Counted from the first letter of the stretch, positions 1 through 11,034 are shown. The stretch: DNA of 64,000 bases from Schizosaccharomyces osmophilus (GCF_027921745.1 NC_079238.1:3100001-3164000); one strand, 5' to 3'. The notes: generated by a model from the sequence alone, not told the origin. Program-made: numbers and translations.

Positions 1-1960
1 GAGCCTTACCACCAGGAACAAAAGGATATACATGCTCCTTTTTAGCAACCAACACTTCCATAAGAACAGGTCCTTTGGTTTCTAAAAATTGTTTCATGTT
101 CGAAGCAAGATCCTCCTTCTTTTCGACACGCAAGGCCTTAAGTCCCATAGATTCAGCCAGTTTAGTAAAATTAGGATTCTTCTGATGAGTATGGGAATAA
201 CGTTTTTCGTAGAAAAGATTTTGCCATTGGGTGACCATACCTTGTTCTTCGTTATTGAGTAGTAAAACCTTAATAGGAATGTCATGCTGACGGGCAGTAG
301 CAAGTTCCATACCAGTCATAGAGAAAGAAGCATCACCATCGATATCGATAACAATTTCATTAGGGTTAGCGACGCTAGCTCCAATAGCGGCAGGCAAGCC
401 ATAACCCATTGTACCAAGGCCACCTGAAGTAACTAAAGAACGAGGCTTGGACCAGCGATAAAAGGTAGCAGCCCACATCTGATGAGCACCAACACCTGTG
501 GTAATGGTTACATTGTCCTTAATATTGACAGTTTGTTTGTCAAGTTCTTGAATAACCTCTTGAGGCTTAGGTGATTCACCGGGAGCGCTAGGGGTAAAGG
601 TAAATGGGAAACGTTGCTTCCATGCTTGAATTTGAGACAACCATTCTACACGAGAATCGAGGTTGATATCGGGCATGGCCGCGTTAAGCAACTTGAGAGA
701 CTCAAAGAGATCACCTTCTATAGCTTCGGTAGGTTGAACAACTTTCCCGATGTTCTTAGGAGAGATATCAAAGTGAATGATACCACCACGTTCTTCAGCA
801 CCAGCGCGCTTAGCTTCGGGTGCAAAAAGAGCAACGTTACCGGTTACACGGTCATCAAAACGAGCACCAAGAGCAATGATCATATCAGCTTCTTGCATGG
901 CCATGTTAGCATAGCCACTTCCATGCATACCAAGCATATGCAAGCTAAGGTCGCTACGTTCGTCGTAAGCACCCAAACCGAGCAAAGAAGTAGTGACTGG
1001 AATTTGAAAACGTTCGCTAAATTCACGGAGCAATTTGGGGGATTCGGAGTTATAACTAGCGCCTTGTCCACAAAATATTACGGGCTTTTTAGCACGCTGT
1101 AACAACGTAGAGACGCGTTGAATCTTAGCTTCCACATTTTTGTTACCAAATTCCAAAACTTCTCTCATCCTACGGTTCAATGAGGGAACAGAAGATGTGA
1201 CAGGGATGGGTTCTCTCAAAACACCAGCAGTAACATCCTTTGGCAAATCAACCAAAACGGGACCAGGACGACCGGACATAGCAATTTCAAATGCTTCATC
1301 TATCCGACGAGGAAGATCAGCGATGTCCTTTACCATAACATTCCATTTAGTACAAGAACGAGAAATACCGATCATGTCTGCTTCTTGGAAAGCATCACTG
1401 CCAATGGAAGAAGTAGCTACTTGACCGCTGAAAACAACCAATGGAGTACCATCCATCAAAGCATCTGCCATAGGCGTAACTACGTTTGTGGCACCAGGTC
1501 CCGAAGTAACCAAAACGACACCAGGTAATCTTGTAACACGAGAATACGCCTGAGCCGCATGACCAGCACCTTGCTCGTGTCTTGGTAAAATAAATTCAAA
1601 GTAAGGAGAGCGGTAAATGGCGTCAAATACGGGTAAAATAGCACCTCCCGGATACCCAAAAACATGCTTCACATTATTCTTTAGCATCATATCGTGAAAA
1701 ATTTCACCACCAGTCTTTCCAACATAGGAGCTATCGTATTTTATACCACTGGCTGTAGCTGTAGCTGTAGCGGTAGAGCTTGCACGGGCATTTTCACCAA
1801 GGTTTGTGTTGTGCTTAGAAGGAACAGTTTTTATACCCCTCCTCAATAACTTTGTATTGTATAATCCATTAGAAATTCCGTTAAAGCAAAGTATTTCACG
1901 TCTACAAACTGAAATTGCCGCCTTTGCTCTCAAATTTCTCAAGGGAGCTAAAGCAGTCAT
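1..1960 (-). CDS. ilv1: Acetolactate synthase catalytic subunit, mitochondrial (3'-partial)
   Basis: Acetohydroxyacid synthase joins two pyruvates (or pyruvate and 2-oxobutyrate) in the first shared step of valine, leucine and isoleucine synthesis. It works in the mitochondrion with ThDP, Mg and FAD. One open frame runs from ATG at 1960 off the left edge with no intron; the last ~25 codons by comparison with the family lie outside. The N-terminal ~65 residues are basic and Ser/Thr/Ala-rich, as a mitochondrial presequence, and include an Ala-Thr repeat coded by a microsatellite. The ThDP glutamate lies in RHEQGAGH (E129). The ThDP/Mg motif DIDGDASF is near 540-547, followed by LLLNNEEQGM. It faces nup131 across a divergent promoter. 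The S. pombe neighbour order supports the name ilv1. Confidence 0.95.
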   Translation of the reverse strand, partial: MTALAPLRNLRAKAAISVCRREILCFNGISNGLYNTKLLRRGIKTVPSKHNTNLGENARASSTATATATASGIKYDSSYVGKTGGEIFHDMMLKNNVKHVFGYPGGAILPVFDAIYRSPYFEFILPRHEQGAGHAAQAYSRVTRLPGVVLVTSGPGATNVVTPMADALMDGTPLVVFSGQVATSSIGSDAFQEADMIGISRSCTKWNVMVKDIADLPRRIDEAFEIAMSGRPGPVLVDLPKDVTAGVLREPIPVTSSVPSLNRRMREVLEFGNKNVEAKIQRVSTLLQRAKKPVIFCGQGASYNSESPKLLREFSERFQIPVTTSLLGLGAYDERSDLSLHMLGMHGSGYANMAMQEADMIIALGARFDDRVTGNVALFAPEAKRAGAEERGGIIHFDISPKNIGKVVQPTEAIEGDLFESLKLLNAAMPDINLDSRVEWLSQIQAWKQRFPFTFTPSAPGESPKPQEVIQELDKQTVNIKDNVTITTGVGAHQMWAATFYRWSKPRSLVTSGGLGTMGYGLPAAIGASVANPNEIVIDIDGDASFSMTGMELATARQHDIPIKVLLLNNEEQGMVTQWQNLFYEKRYSHTHQKNPNFTKLAESMGLKALRVEKKEDLASNMKQFLETKGPVLMEVLVAKKEHVYPFVPGGKA
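1752..1775. repeat. Hexanucleotide microsatellite inside the ilv1 presequence
   Basis: Three GCTGTA units and one GCGGTA unit on the plus strand. On the coding strand they encode alternating Ala and Thr in the transit-peptide region of ilv1. Length changes here by whole units would keep the frame. Confidence 0.85.
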
Positions 1961-2426
1961 TTCATACACTCAGCAGCCCCTTCCTTTTTTTAAAAAATAA
2001 ACCTCTTTGTTTTAAAAGAAACAAGCAGAAAATAAAAAAGACTTTTTATCGCTAGTGAAGGGTTTGTGCTTAGGTTAAGTTACAAACCCGATTTTCACCA
2101 CCACCATCGTTCTTATACTGTAGTGTCAAGATTATGGAATTGATATGATGAACTGTTAATGATACCTTAAATTGATCATTGAAACAGTACTAATCTTTTT
2201 TTTATTATTTTTTCAAATATTGATGACATATATTTAATGCTCGCGGCGATAAATTGTACGCGTGAAGAGAACTCAAAATCACCCTTAAAATAAGTTTGCT
2301 TGGAGGAACAAACCTGATCGCAATTAGCGTTTATTCTTTAATCTTTGTTATGTCAACTATAATACACATTATTTTTAGAAACCGCTCATTGAAAAGGATT
2401 GTTTCTGGCTCGATACGTGATAAAGA
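1961..2426. other. Divergent ilv1/nup131 promoter region
   Basis: A 466-nt A+T-rich spacer between two head-to-head genes. It holds an inverted repeat at 2060-2089 and one MluI-type hexamer ACGCGT at 2258-2263 (the core of the fission-yeast MBF site, but a single copy carries little weight). No gene is seen. Confidence 0.6.
2060..2089. promoter_or_regulatory. Perfect 8-bp inverted repeat upstream of ilv1
   Basis: GGGTTTGT (2060-2067) and ACAAACCC (2082-2089) are exact reverse complements separated by 14 bp, about 100-130 nt upstream of the ilv1 start. It could be a dimeric activator site in the promoter or a weak stem-loop in the ilv1 leader. Function is inferred only from symmetry and position. 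Confidence 0.35.
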
Positions 2427-5400
2427 ATGTTTAGTATTGGCAATAAACCAAACTTCAATGGGAGAAAGCCTATTTCGTTGAACAGGTGCCATAGGGAATT
2501 GAAGAACGGTTTGAAATCCGTCACTTACCCTCTTTTATTAACTTCAACGGATTTGTACCGCGTGTTTCAACTATCTCCACCTGAAGAGCAACATGAAAAA
2601 GCCAACTTGGATTTTTGTGATGGTTATATTGACCCTTACTTACGTCGATTTATTATAGTTGATATTAAGAATTGGACGCTCCGCATCTCAAATGATCATT
2701 ACTGTACAAAAAATGTCATTTTTTACGATATCAAAAGAAATTTGAGCGAATTAATCAGTCTTGATAGTGACTGTGAACTTTTAACCGTGCTTGTCAGATT
2801 CGTGAAAACAAGCTTCACATTTGCTGATCCTGGTTTTGTTCTTCTTTTCCCTTTAACTGGTGATATGTTCTACTGGGAAGATATAAACTGTCTTCGATTA
2901 GTACATGAACTGAATCATATTAAAGGATTTCTGCATGTTAAAGTACCTCTTTTTTGTAAGGAAATATGTACCAGTCTTACCATGATACAGCCTGCTGGTT
3001 TTATTGTTAGTACCACAGCAGGTAGGTTCTTTAACATTTATCCAAGAAATGACATGCAAAAGTTAGGGTTAGCGTATCGAACGCTGCCACTGGCAGGGTC
3101 TCTATTCAATATTCAATCTAGTATTTCAAATGTGGTTTCTTGTTCATATCACATCGTAGCCATTCGGGCTGGCTCCATAAATGGCAAATACGAAAGACTT
3201 GTTTACGGTTTATTTTCAAATGCTGATATAAACATTTGGGAAGTATCCCGGAAGGGAAATTATCAATTGCTTCAAAAGAAAAACATCCGAAATATTATAA
3301 TTCAAAGATTTCGCTATGATGGATGTATTGTAAACCGCTTTGAATTCCTCGATTTGTCTATCTGTAAGTCTGACCCTTATTCAATGGTTTGCCTTATTGC
3401 ATGGTATGACAATGCTTCCACAAGGAGTTATGCAGTTACATCTGTTTCTTTCAATAATGAGATGATACCAGAAATATCGGGTTTTCACAAAATCCGTTCC
3501 TATTTTTCTTCGGCTGATTTAGTCTCTGCTCGTATTTTCTGTCCTGCTCCTTGTACTGTTATCTATTGTGTTTTTGATTCGTTATTGGTTATTATTTGCA
3601 ACGTTAAGGGAAGAAAAAATCCCCAGTTTGTAGAAGAAGCCTTGTTTATCAATAATTCGTGTAAAAAGTTTCAGGTCATGAATATTGCTTCCATGGATGC
3701 TGTTCTCGAGGATACAAATAATCGGATGCTCAAATTCCCCGCCCTTGTTTTATTAACAAAGGGTAACGGTGTCATATTGATTGAATCTACCAACTGTTTC
3801 GGCAGTGAGTTTAATGATCTTAGTTTCTTAAGAAACCGTCTTTCGCAATTTGCATCACAGAACTCCTTATTTAAGGTAAAGAAATACTAATTCTTTCTAT
3901 TAACAAAACTTTAGAACCAATTTTCCCTATGGTCTGGGTTTTCATCAGTTTTACCGGAAAACAGGTTGTTCCCGATACTTCTTATCTTGTGTGATGAAGT
4001 TGCAAAGTGTAAGTGTGTTATTAAAAATATTTATTCTCACTAACTTTCAAAGCATATCCTACCTCTCATACTTCGGTTAGTGAAGTTCTGAATTACCAGT
4101 TTCATAAACTTATGGAAACAATTCTAGTTTCCATGAAACACCTAAAACTAACAGCTAGGGAGCAACTTCAACTCTGGCTTAAACTTGCTTACGTTAACTC
4201 ACTGGTCGACATTTATGGTCAGTTAATATGTGAAGAGCGAAAGAGCAACATTCTTTATTCTATCCTTCAAGCTATGATAAATACTGGGGATATAGATGAT
4301 CTCTTTCTGAACAAGTCCTTGAATCTTAAACTTTTACTGTATTTATTGCATACGTTTTACAAGCGACACGTTAATACGAAAGATACCTTTAATTTGAAGC
4401 TTCTGCGAATCGTGATAATGGTGAATAATGTTTTTGGTGTAAGTGCATCCACTTTTTAGGTCAATTCCAGATGTATGTTTACTAACTTGGAGAAGTTGGT
4501 ATTTGGAAATGAATTGGCGTACCGCCAAGAAAAAGTCATTAAAAATGTGGATCCTACAACCACTTTCTTACCTGAATTATGGAATATTGACATTGATGAC
4601 CTAAAACTACTTTCATCTCAAATTGAAGAATCGATTGCTTTAGACCAGAAAAAGGATTTACTCGATTTTAAGAATGCTCGAAACAAGAAACTGAGACTGA
4701 AACTAGAAAAACAAATTCTACATTTGATAGAGCATAGTTGTTTTCTTATACATAATTTGACAAATTGTCTTACGAAACTGAATTCAGCGCCAGCAGTAGA
4801 GGCGGAACAGTACAGCTTATTCGAAGTACATATTCGAAGCAAAAGGAGAAAATGGCTGAAATATTTAGGTAAGATTATATTATCTTTGAAAATGATCCAC
4901 TTACAACTGAAATATAGCTCGAATAGGATACTTGGAACGTGCAATCAGAATATCTGAACATGTGCGAGATTTTCGTTCATTGATTGATTTGCTTAATTCG
5001 AAAAACTTTGAGAATTCGAAAGATATAGTTGATAGACAAAAACACTATCTTGAAATTTACAAAGATGAATTTGCTACCGTTCTATTTACTCATTTGATTG
5101 AAACTGGTCAAACACGCGGTCTGCTGCATGATTTTAGAAGCTATCACATTTATTTAAGAAAATTCTTTGAAAAGAATAAACTATATAACTTCTTATGGGT
5201 ATATGAAGCTGAATTGGGGAATTTCGCACATGCGTCTGACATACTATTACGTGGCGATGTGATACAAAAATCGAAAATAAGTCAGCAAACTATATTTTTC
5301 GCTTTGTCAAAATTGTTCACATTAACGATCGAAAAAGGTCATGATAACAATCTTGTGAAACAGAAAATGAAAGAGATTTATTCAAATCATAGGATTGCTT

Positions 5401-6059
5401 CCATTCAGCATGAGTATGCGAAGTTACTCGATTCTACAATAGATATCGCAGAAGATGAACAGGAAGCAATTTCACTTTTACTTGAGGCGAATTGCATTGC
5501 ATTACATGAAGCCTCGATGCGTTATAGGATAGCCTCTAATCTTCTCACTCGCCTGCTGCTGAAGGAACATTCTCCAGTTGTGGAGACGATTGACTTTTTT
5601 ACTTCATTTTCTATTGAAAATAACTATTTTGAATATGGTTTGGCATGCGAAATACTAGAAAATTCTGCATTTTCTACTCATCAGTTTGTCTTCCTGTATT
5701 TATTGCTAACGCAGAGGTTTCTTTTACAACTGAATTGGAATGAAACGTTAAGAGCATTAACGGAGCGGAACATGGATTATTTGCTCTCTTTTAAAACTGT
5801 TTTTCAGAAGTTGGAATCAAAAGACTTCATTCTCGACCTGTATGATTCAATTCATCTCTTCCCAAATATTATTTGTCTTGACATACTAACATCCTTATAC
5901 TCCACGGTGTGCGAATCCCAGCTAAAAAGCTACAAACACGAGCTTTTAGCAGAACATCGTAGATGCCAGAAGCTCTATGAAGAAAGAAATCTCTCTTTAG
6001 TGCTGCCTCAATTATCAAAATTGTTTAAAGAAGAACAGAGCTCCAATGCAGACAAATAA
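2427..6059 (+). CDS. nup131: Nucleoporin Nup131 (Nup133 family), five exons
   Basis: Structural subunit of the Nup107-Nup160 (Y) complex of the nuclear pore. Proposed exons: 2427-3875, 3915-4008, 4053-4438, 4496-4868, 4927-6059, giving 1144 residues; S. pombe Nup131 is about that size. The first ~480 residues are beta-strand-rich, as the N-terminal propeller of Nup133; the rest is alpha-helical (a C-terminal stretch reads YLERAIRISEHVRDF). Introns have donors GTAAAG, GTAAGT, GTAAGT and GTAAGA. Intron 2 ends CTAACTTTCAAAG and intron 3 has CTAAC followed by GAG then AAG, so the exact 3' site of intron 3 (4492 or 4495) is unsure; both keep the frame. Nup131 rather than its paralog Nup132 is chosen from gene order beside ilv1 and cki2. 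Confidence 0.85.
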
Positions 6060-6729
6060 ACTGAGTGCATATAAGCTTGTATATCATTTATATTCTATTC
6101 TACGATTAATCTAACGATGACTTGAACCTTTGACGAAACCCTTGATGATTAAATTTTGTAATCAATAATATATAATTAATTATAAACTTGTATATGCTAT
6201 TAGTCTAGTATAAAAAGTCTGTTGCTTCTCAAATGAAATGAATGGTTATGATAGATTCAGTCAAAAAAAAAGAACACTCGGATTGTAAAGGAGAAAAATA
6301 AAAAAATATAGAACAATTAAAAGTAAAAATCTAACAAACAGAAGAGGAATTCATATTTGAGAGCCCCACCCTTACATTGGTAGTGACCCGAAACTCGATG
6401 AGCCTCTGCAAATTCAATAACTACCAACACATCAAAGAAATCCAAAAAGAGGTGAAAATTAGAAGTCTATTTAATTGGGAAGAGAAATTCTGAATTTCGA
6501 ATAGGCAGGTACAAACCATAAAGGCTTATCAAGTATTTTTTTGTGAGTAGCATTTACCTACGATTGGGGTGGTCTGCGCGGTGAATGCCGTAGACAAGAT
6601 TAAAAATTTTGCATTGAAGAGGTGAGCCTCTGGCTTAATCTAGGATTAAGTAACAGACAGAGTGGTCCTCAGAACGTTTCAATTGTTTTAAAAGACGAAT
6701 CTTCCGGTATTAGAACGAGCGAACAAAAG
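6060..6729. other. nup131-cki2 intergenic region
   Basis: About 670 nt of 3' and 5' flanking sequence. The frame of cki2 stays open upstream from 6622 but contains no ATG, so it is read as leader. No RNA gene or repeat is recognised. Confidence 0.5.
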
Positions 6730-8120
6730 ATGAATACGCAAACAAGTGTGGTTGGCGTTCATTACCGAGTGGGACGTAAAATCGGTGAAGGATCTTTTGG
6801 TGTGATTTTCGACGGAATGAACTTGCTGAACAATCAGCTTGTTGCTATAAAGTTTGAGCCAAAGAAATCGGAAGCTCCTCAACTTCGGGATGAATATAGA
6901 ACCTACAAGCTGCTAGTCGGAAGTGGTAAGTACATTGTCAAAACAATAACTGGGTTTATTTATTTATGTACCCGAGGAAGTGACTAACTAATGAAATAAC
7001 AGTTGGGATTCCAAGCGTTTATTACTTCGGCCAAGAAGGATTGCATAATATTTTAGTAATTGATCTTTTGGGGCCTAGTTTAGAGGATCTATTTGAATGG
7101 TGTGGCTGTAAATTTAGCGTTAAAACCGTCGCTATGATTGCCAAACAAATGCTGGCTCGTGTGCATACAATCCACAAAAAGAACCTGGTGTATAGAGATA
7201 TTAAGCCAGATAATTTTCTCATCGGTCGACCTTGTACTCGGAATACAAATCTTGTGTATGTTGTCGATTTTGGAATGGCAAAATATTATCGGGATCCCAA
7301 AACGAAACAACATATTCCTTACAGTGAAAGAAAAAGTTTGTCTGGAACGGCTCGTTACATGAGTATCAACACACATCTTGGTCGTGAGCAATCACGAAGA
7401 GATGACTTGGAATCCTTAGGACATGTTTTTATGTATTTTCTTCGTGGAAGCCTTCCTTGGCAAGGATTGAAAGCTGCTAACAATAAGCATAAATACGAAA
7501 AGATCAGCGAAAAGAAGCAAGCCACTTCGTTAAATGAGCTGTGCACTGGCTTTCCCAGTGAGTTTAATAAATATATGACCTATGTTCGCTCTTTGCAATT
7601 TGATGAAGACCCGGATTATGATTACTTACAGGAACTATTTGACGATGCTATTCGAAGTAATGGAGAAACGAATGACGGAGTTTATGATTGGATGTTACTA
7701 AATAATGGCAAAGGCTGGGAGTCTGCATCATCTCATTTTTCTGTCTTGGCAATGAAACGAAGGAAAAATTACTTGGGATTAAACGTTGTGCAGAATGATG
7801 ATAACAGGCCGAAGCAAAGTAACGTTCAGTCTCAAAACACACGATTGAACTCGGCGTATAAGAATGGACCCCAAAAAAATTATAACTCATTTGAATCATG
7901 CTCAAGGAATCAGCAAATTATATGTACCAGACGGGAGCAGTCTGCTTCTAAAAATACCATTTATCCACAGTCATCCGCCCGAGGGTACGGTCGGGTCCAG
8001 CCAATGTATGCTTCTCGATTGGCGGATCGTCAGGAAGATGCTAATTTTGCTGGTGTCAATCAAATTCAGGAACAAAGACCAACAAGTTTTTGGGATATTT
8101 TTTGCTGCCATTGCTTTTGA
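6730..8120 (+). CDS. cki2: Casein kinase 1, plasma-membrane type (Cki2)
   Basis: Serine/threonine protein kinase of the CK1 family, related to budding-yeast Yck1/2. Exons 6730-6925 and 7003-8120 give 437 residues; the intron has GTAAGT, CTAAC and CAG. Kinase landmarks: P-loop GEGSFG near residue 19, the lysine in VAIKFEP, catalytic [16 protein letters not shown], and the CK1-typical SGTARYMS and [10 protein letters not shown] segments. A Ser/Asn/Gln-rich tail follows. The protein ends [11 protein letters not shown]; the C-terminal Cys-Cys pattern is the palmitoylation signal that anchors yeast CK1 kinases to membranes. The start MNTQTSVVG is the first ATG in an otherwise ATG-free open stretch and fits family length. 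The paralog cki1 is the alternative; gene order favours cki2. Confidence 0.9.
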
Positions 8121-8790
8121 TGGCCATCTAATTTGTTACCAAAACTACTCAGTTTTCTGCAGTTCCTTCTTGTAACGGTCGTGCACAAATGTCCTCAATC
8201 CGTAATCACAAAAACGGCATTTTTGCTTGAGTAAACTTGGGATTTTGCATTGCCGAACAATTCTTCAATAATTTTTAGGATGTCAATGGCGAAGATAAGG
8301 CTTCTATTCAAGAAAAAGGAGAATTCCGTTTTACGCTAACGCGAACTGATAATAGATGTACTTTATTTCAATGGATTGGCTTATGAGGGCAAACATTCAT
8401 TTGTGGGAGAAAGTTACGTATTAACTATGAATGAAATTTATTGTATATATACACATGCCTCTCCTTCGCAGGTAACTTTGTTGTAAACTTCACAATAGTC
8501 AAAGGAAAAGCTTTACTTACAAATTATTAAAAGACAAATGTTCGCTGTAAACTTAAATTTCGCTGCTGGGATGAGTGCATGAAACTGCTGGTACAACTCG
8601 GCTCATACACATTGTTTAACTTTAAATTATGCAATTCTAATATACAGTAGATAATATTGTAAGCAGCGTAAAGGATTTCCTCTCAAGATAGAGTACAGGT
8701 TTGTGAAATCGATGGTGAACACCATACATCTAATATAATTTGCGGTTCACAAGTAAACAGTTGAAAAGACCGAACATATAGAATGAAGAG
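8121..8790. other. Spacer between cki2 and an unrecognised gene
   Basis: A+T-rich flanking sequence, including a TATATATA stretch near 8442 and one forkhead core GTAAACA near 8751 about 35 nt before the next start. No coding or RNA gene is seen. Confidence 0.45.
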
Positions 8791-8803
8791 ATGTTGTCGA
8801 TGA
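8783..8803 (+). promoter_or_regulatory. Short uORF overlapping a start codon
   Basis: ATG AAG AGA TGT TGT CGA TGA: a six-codon upstream ORF that starts 8 nt before, and overlaps out of frame with, the proposed start at 8791. If the transcript includes it, it should lower initiation at 8791, or point to use of the in-frame ATG at 8800. Confidence 0.4.
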
Positions 8804-9794
8804 TAGCACTTTTGCAGCAAATAAAAGAAGATGAATCACAGTTATTAGATCTATATAGAGTGTATGTTTGTGTCGCTAGACAGTTGATGTTGATTACAAA
8901 AGACTACCTTGGTTTTGCTTTCCATTGCTACATTTGGCTAACGTTCTGTATTCCAGATTTTTTAGAGGAAAGCAAATAAAATGGCAAGAACTAAAGGTTG
9001 ATAAAAGTGAACTTGACTCATACATGATGAAAATCGGATATAATAAGAGGTACGTATCCATATCCTACTCAGTACGAATCAAAGCGTCAAGAGCAATTAG
9101 AATACAGCAGTATAACTAACCTGGTTTCTAGAAATCTAATTTTAATCTCATATGCGCATCATCTTCAAGAATTGCTTCGTATGCCGAGGTTGGATACCCA
9201 TCAACTTGTAAAATGCATCCGACAAGCGACAGCAGAATGCAAGCGATCGTACATTATAGACATGCAAGAAGCTTCTTTTCGTTATAAGAATGTGTCTTCA
9301 TTGAAGTTCATGTTCAACAATATGTGGAAACCATTCCTGAATGAATCAACAAACAAGGATTTATCTTTGCTTCCTATAGTAAGTAGCCCAAAGAGCAATT
9401 TCAGTACATTAAAAGGAAATACATAAGCACTGTATTTTATCTATACTGAAAGGAAATATGTTGAATTCATTTTTCTGTATTGTTTTGTCGACCCATTAAT
9501 TCTGACCTATGACTTTAGTCTTTTGAGCTCAGCTTCTCCTCGGTGTTTGGGGCATTTCTCTTTAGTGTGAAGGAAATATATTCAATGTTCTATCGAACCT
9601 TTGAAGAAATGAAGGAAAGCAAAAAGCCACCTTCTGCCACAATTTTTTTCGGGTTTTTTTCTAAAGATCCAGAATTCAGCTCGCTTCGAAATCATTATGA
9701 AAGGTTTAACTCAAAAATATGTAAATTACTTCAAATGATACTTGAAGAAGTGTCAATTTGTCTGGAATTAGGTAGGATACAGAGGAAACTCTAG
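8791..9794 (+). CDS. Unrecognised helical protein, four exons, ~228 aa
   Basis: I do not recognise the family. Four pieces join in frame with good fission-yeast splice signals: exons 8791-8861, 8957-9049, 9132-9378, 9519-9794. Intron 1 has GTATGT...CTAAC...CAG, intron 2 GTACGT...CTAAC...TAG, intron 3 GTAAGT...CTGAC...TAG. The product is charged, Leu/Ile/Lys/Glu-rich and predicted mostly alpha-helical, starting MLSMIALLQQIKEDESQLL and ending LELGRIQRKL. No signal peptide or membrane segment is obvious. It lies in the same orientation as nup131, cki2 and sgo1. S. pombe, as I recall, also has one gene between cki2 and sgo1, so this is likely the genus-wide counterpart. Position beside sgo1 does not by itself imply a meiotic role. 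The existence of the gene is well supported; its function is unknown. Confidence 0.7.
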
Positions 9795-9929
9795 AATAAT
9801 GAAAACGACCATAAAGCCTTTATTTGTTTAACTCTTTTTTTGTTTTTTTTTTCTTTTGTTTCTTAATGAATGAAGTTTTCATCCGTAATTTGTGTTTTCT
9901 GAAGGAATGTATCTTGTTGCGTAATTCCA

Positions 9930-9940
9930 TGTTTGTTTAC
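9930..9940 (-). promoter_or_regulatory. FLEX element (Mei4 forkhead site) upstream of sgo1
   Basis: The minus strand reads GTAAACAAACA, the full 11-base FLEX core recognised by the meiotic forkhead factor Mei4 in S. pombe. It ends 48 nt before the sgo1 ATG. Fission-yeast Sgo1 is made in meiosis, so the site fits. Confidence 0.6.
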
Positions 9941-9987
9941 ATATCAAAGGTTTCAAGTTTCTCCTTCCCATACCACAACAAACAAAA

Positions 9988-11034
9988 ATGAATAAGTCTA
10001 TTCCTATACAATGTACAAAAGAGGAGGATATTCTATTTATAGAGTCATTAAAAAAGCGGTTCCTGAAGCAAAACCGTGAAATTATCAGGTAAGAATGTGA
10101 AATCAAAATCAACGCTTCTACCAGGTTCTTGAGTCTAATTATCAGAGTAAATACACAATTGTCAGCTAAATTGAGCGAATCTGAAATAGAAATGGAAAAA
10201 CTATTGCGAGACAACTGTCAATTGAAGAACAGTCTCATTAAACTGGAATCACGGGTCCAAATATACAGTCAGTCAGAAAGCCTTTATCGTCAATATTTTC
10301 AAGATTTTCAAAGGATCCGGAACAAGCTTTCAGAAGTCCATCACCTTATGATTGAAATGGATGAAAAAATACTTCCGCCAAGTACGGCTATAGAATCGTC
10401 GACGAATACCTCATCTACTTTAAACGACGGAGTTGACGAAAGGAAAGGACAGAATGTTCAGAGGAATAGATACCCACCACTAATCAAAGATTTCTCGGTT
10501 CCAGATCTGGAAAATCCACACGGAATGAACTTGCCAGGACGCAAGAGCAAATTTCCACCATTACCTAAATTACCAAGTAAATGCATTCTTGCTGATAAAA
10601 CCAATACATGCGCATCAAACTCAAAAACCACGCTAAAGGAAATGAAACCACCAAATCATGACATTGAAAACAAGAAAAATAGTAAAGAGAAAGAGAAGGA
10701 CTTCTCACAAAATGAAACAAAATTCCCTTTGGGAAAAGAGGTAATGAAAGAACAAGTGAATTCAAAACCTTCAAATGTTCGTGTTTGTATTCCTTCTAAA
10801 GCTTTTGATAATGTCACTGACTTTGAAGGTAAAAATGATTACGAAGCAGACAATCGGGATTGGGATATGGAGTCTACTGGTACAGTGACGACGACAAGAG
10901 GAGGACGAGAGAGACGGGCAGTAAAATCTGTGAATTATGCTATACCAGATTTACGGATGAAGCTGAGAAGAAGCTTTGAATTACCAAAGGACAAGAAACG
11001 AAGGCGGCAATGTCGAATGCATACAAAAAACTAA
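9988..11034 (+). CDS. sgo1: Shugoshin Sgo1, meiotic protector of centromeric cohesin
   Basis: Sgo1 recruits PP2A-B56 to centromeres in meiosis I so that Rec8 cohesin is not cleaved by separase. Exons 9988-10088 and 10146-11034 give 329 residues; the intron has GTAAGA, a CTAAT branch and CAG. The N-terminus (about residues 15-85) is a coiled coil with the family look (ESLKKRFLKQNREIIRVNTQ), the part that dimerises and binds PP2A. The middle is Ser/Lys/Glu-rich and disordered. Near the C-terminus a basic SGO motif (GGRERRAVKSVNYAIPDLRM) matches the segment that binds Bub1-phosphorylated histone H2A. It is convergent with the PITH-domain gene. Sgo2 is about twice as long, so this is Sgo1. Confidence 0.92.

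Noticed and set aside
614-1424. Plus-strand frames within ilv1
   Set aside because: Antisense shadows of a strongly conserved enzyme reading frame.
2258-2263. Single MluI box ACGCGT as a cell-cycle (MBF) site for nup131
   Set aside because: One hexamer without a second copy is weak; MBF promoters usually have clustered sites.
4439-4459. 21-nt intron in nup131 that would keep the frame
   Set aside because: Too short for splicing; a CTAAC branch just downstream gives a normal-sized intron.
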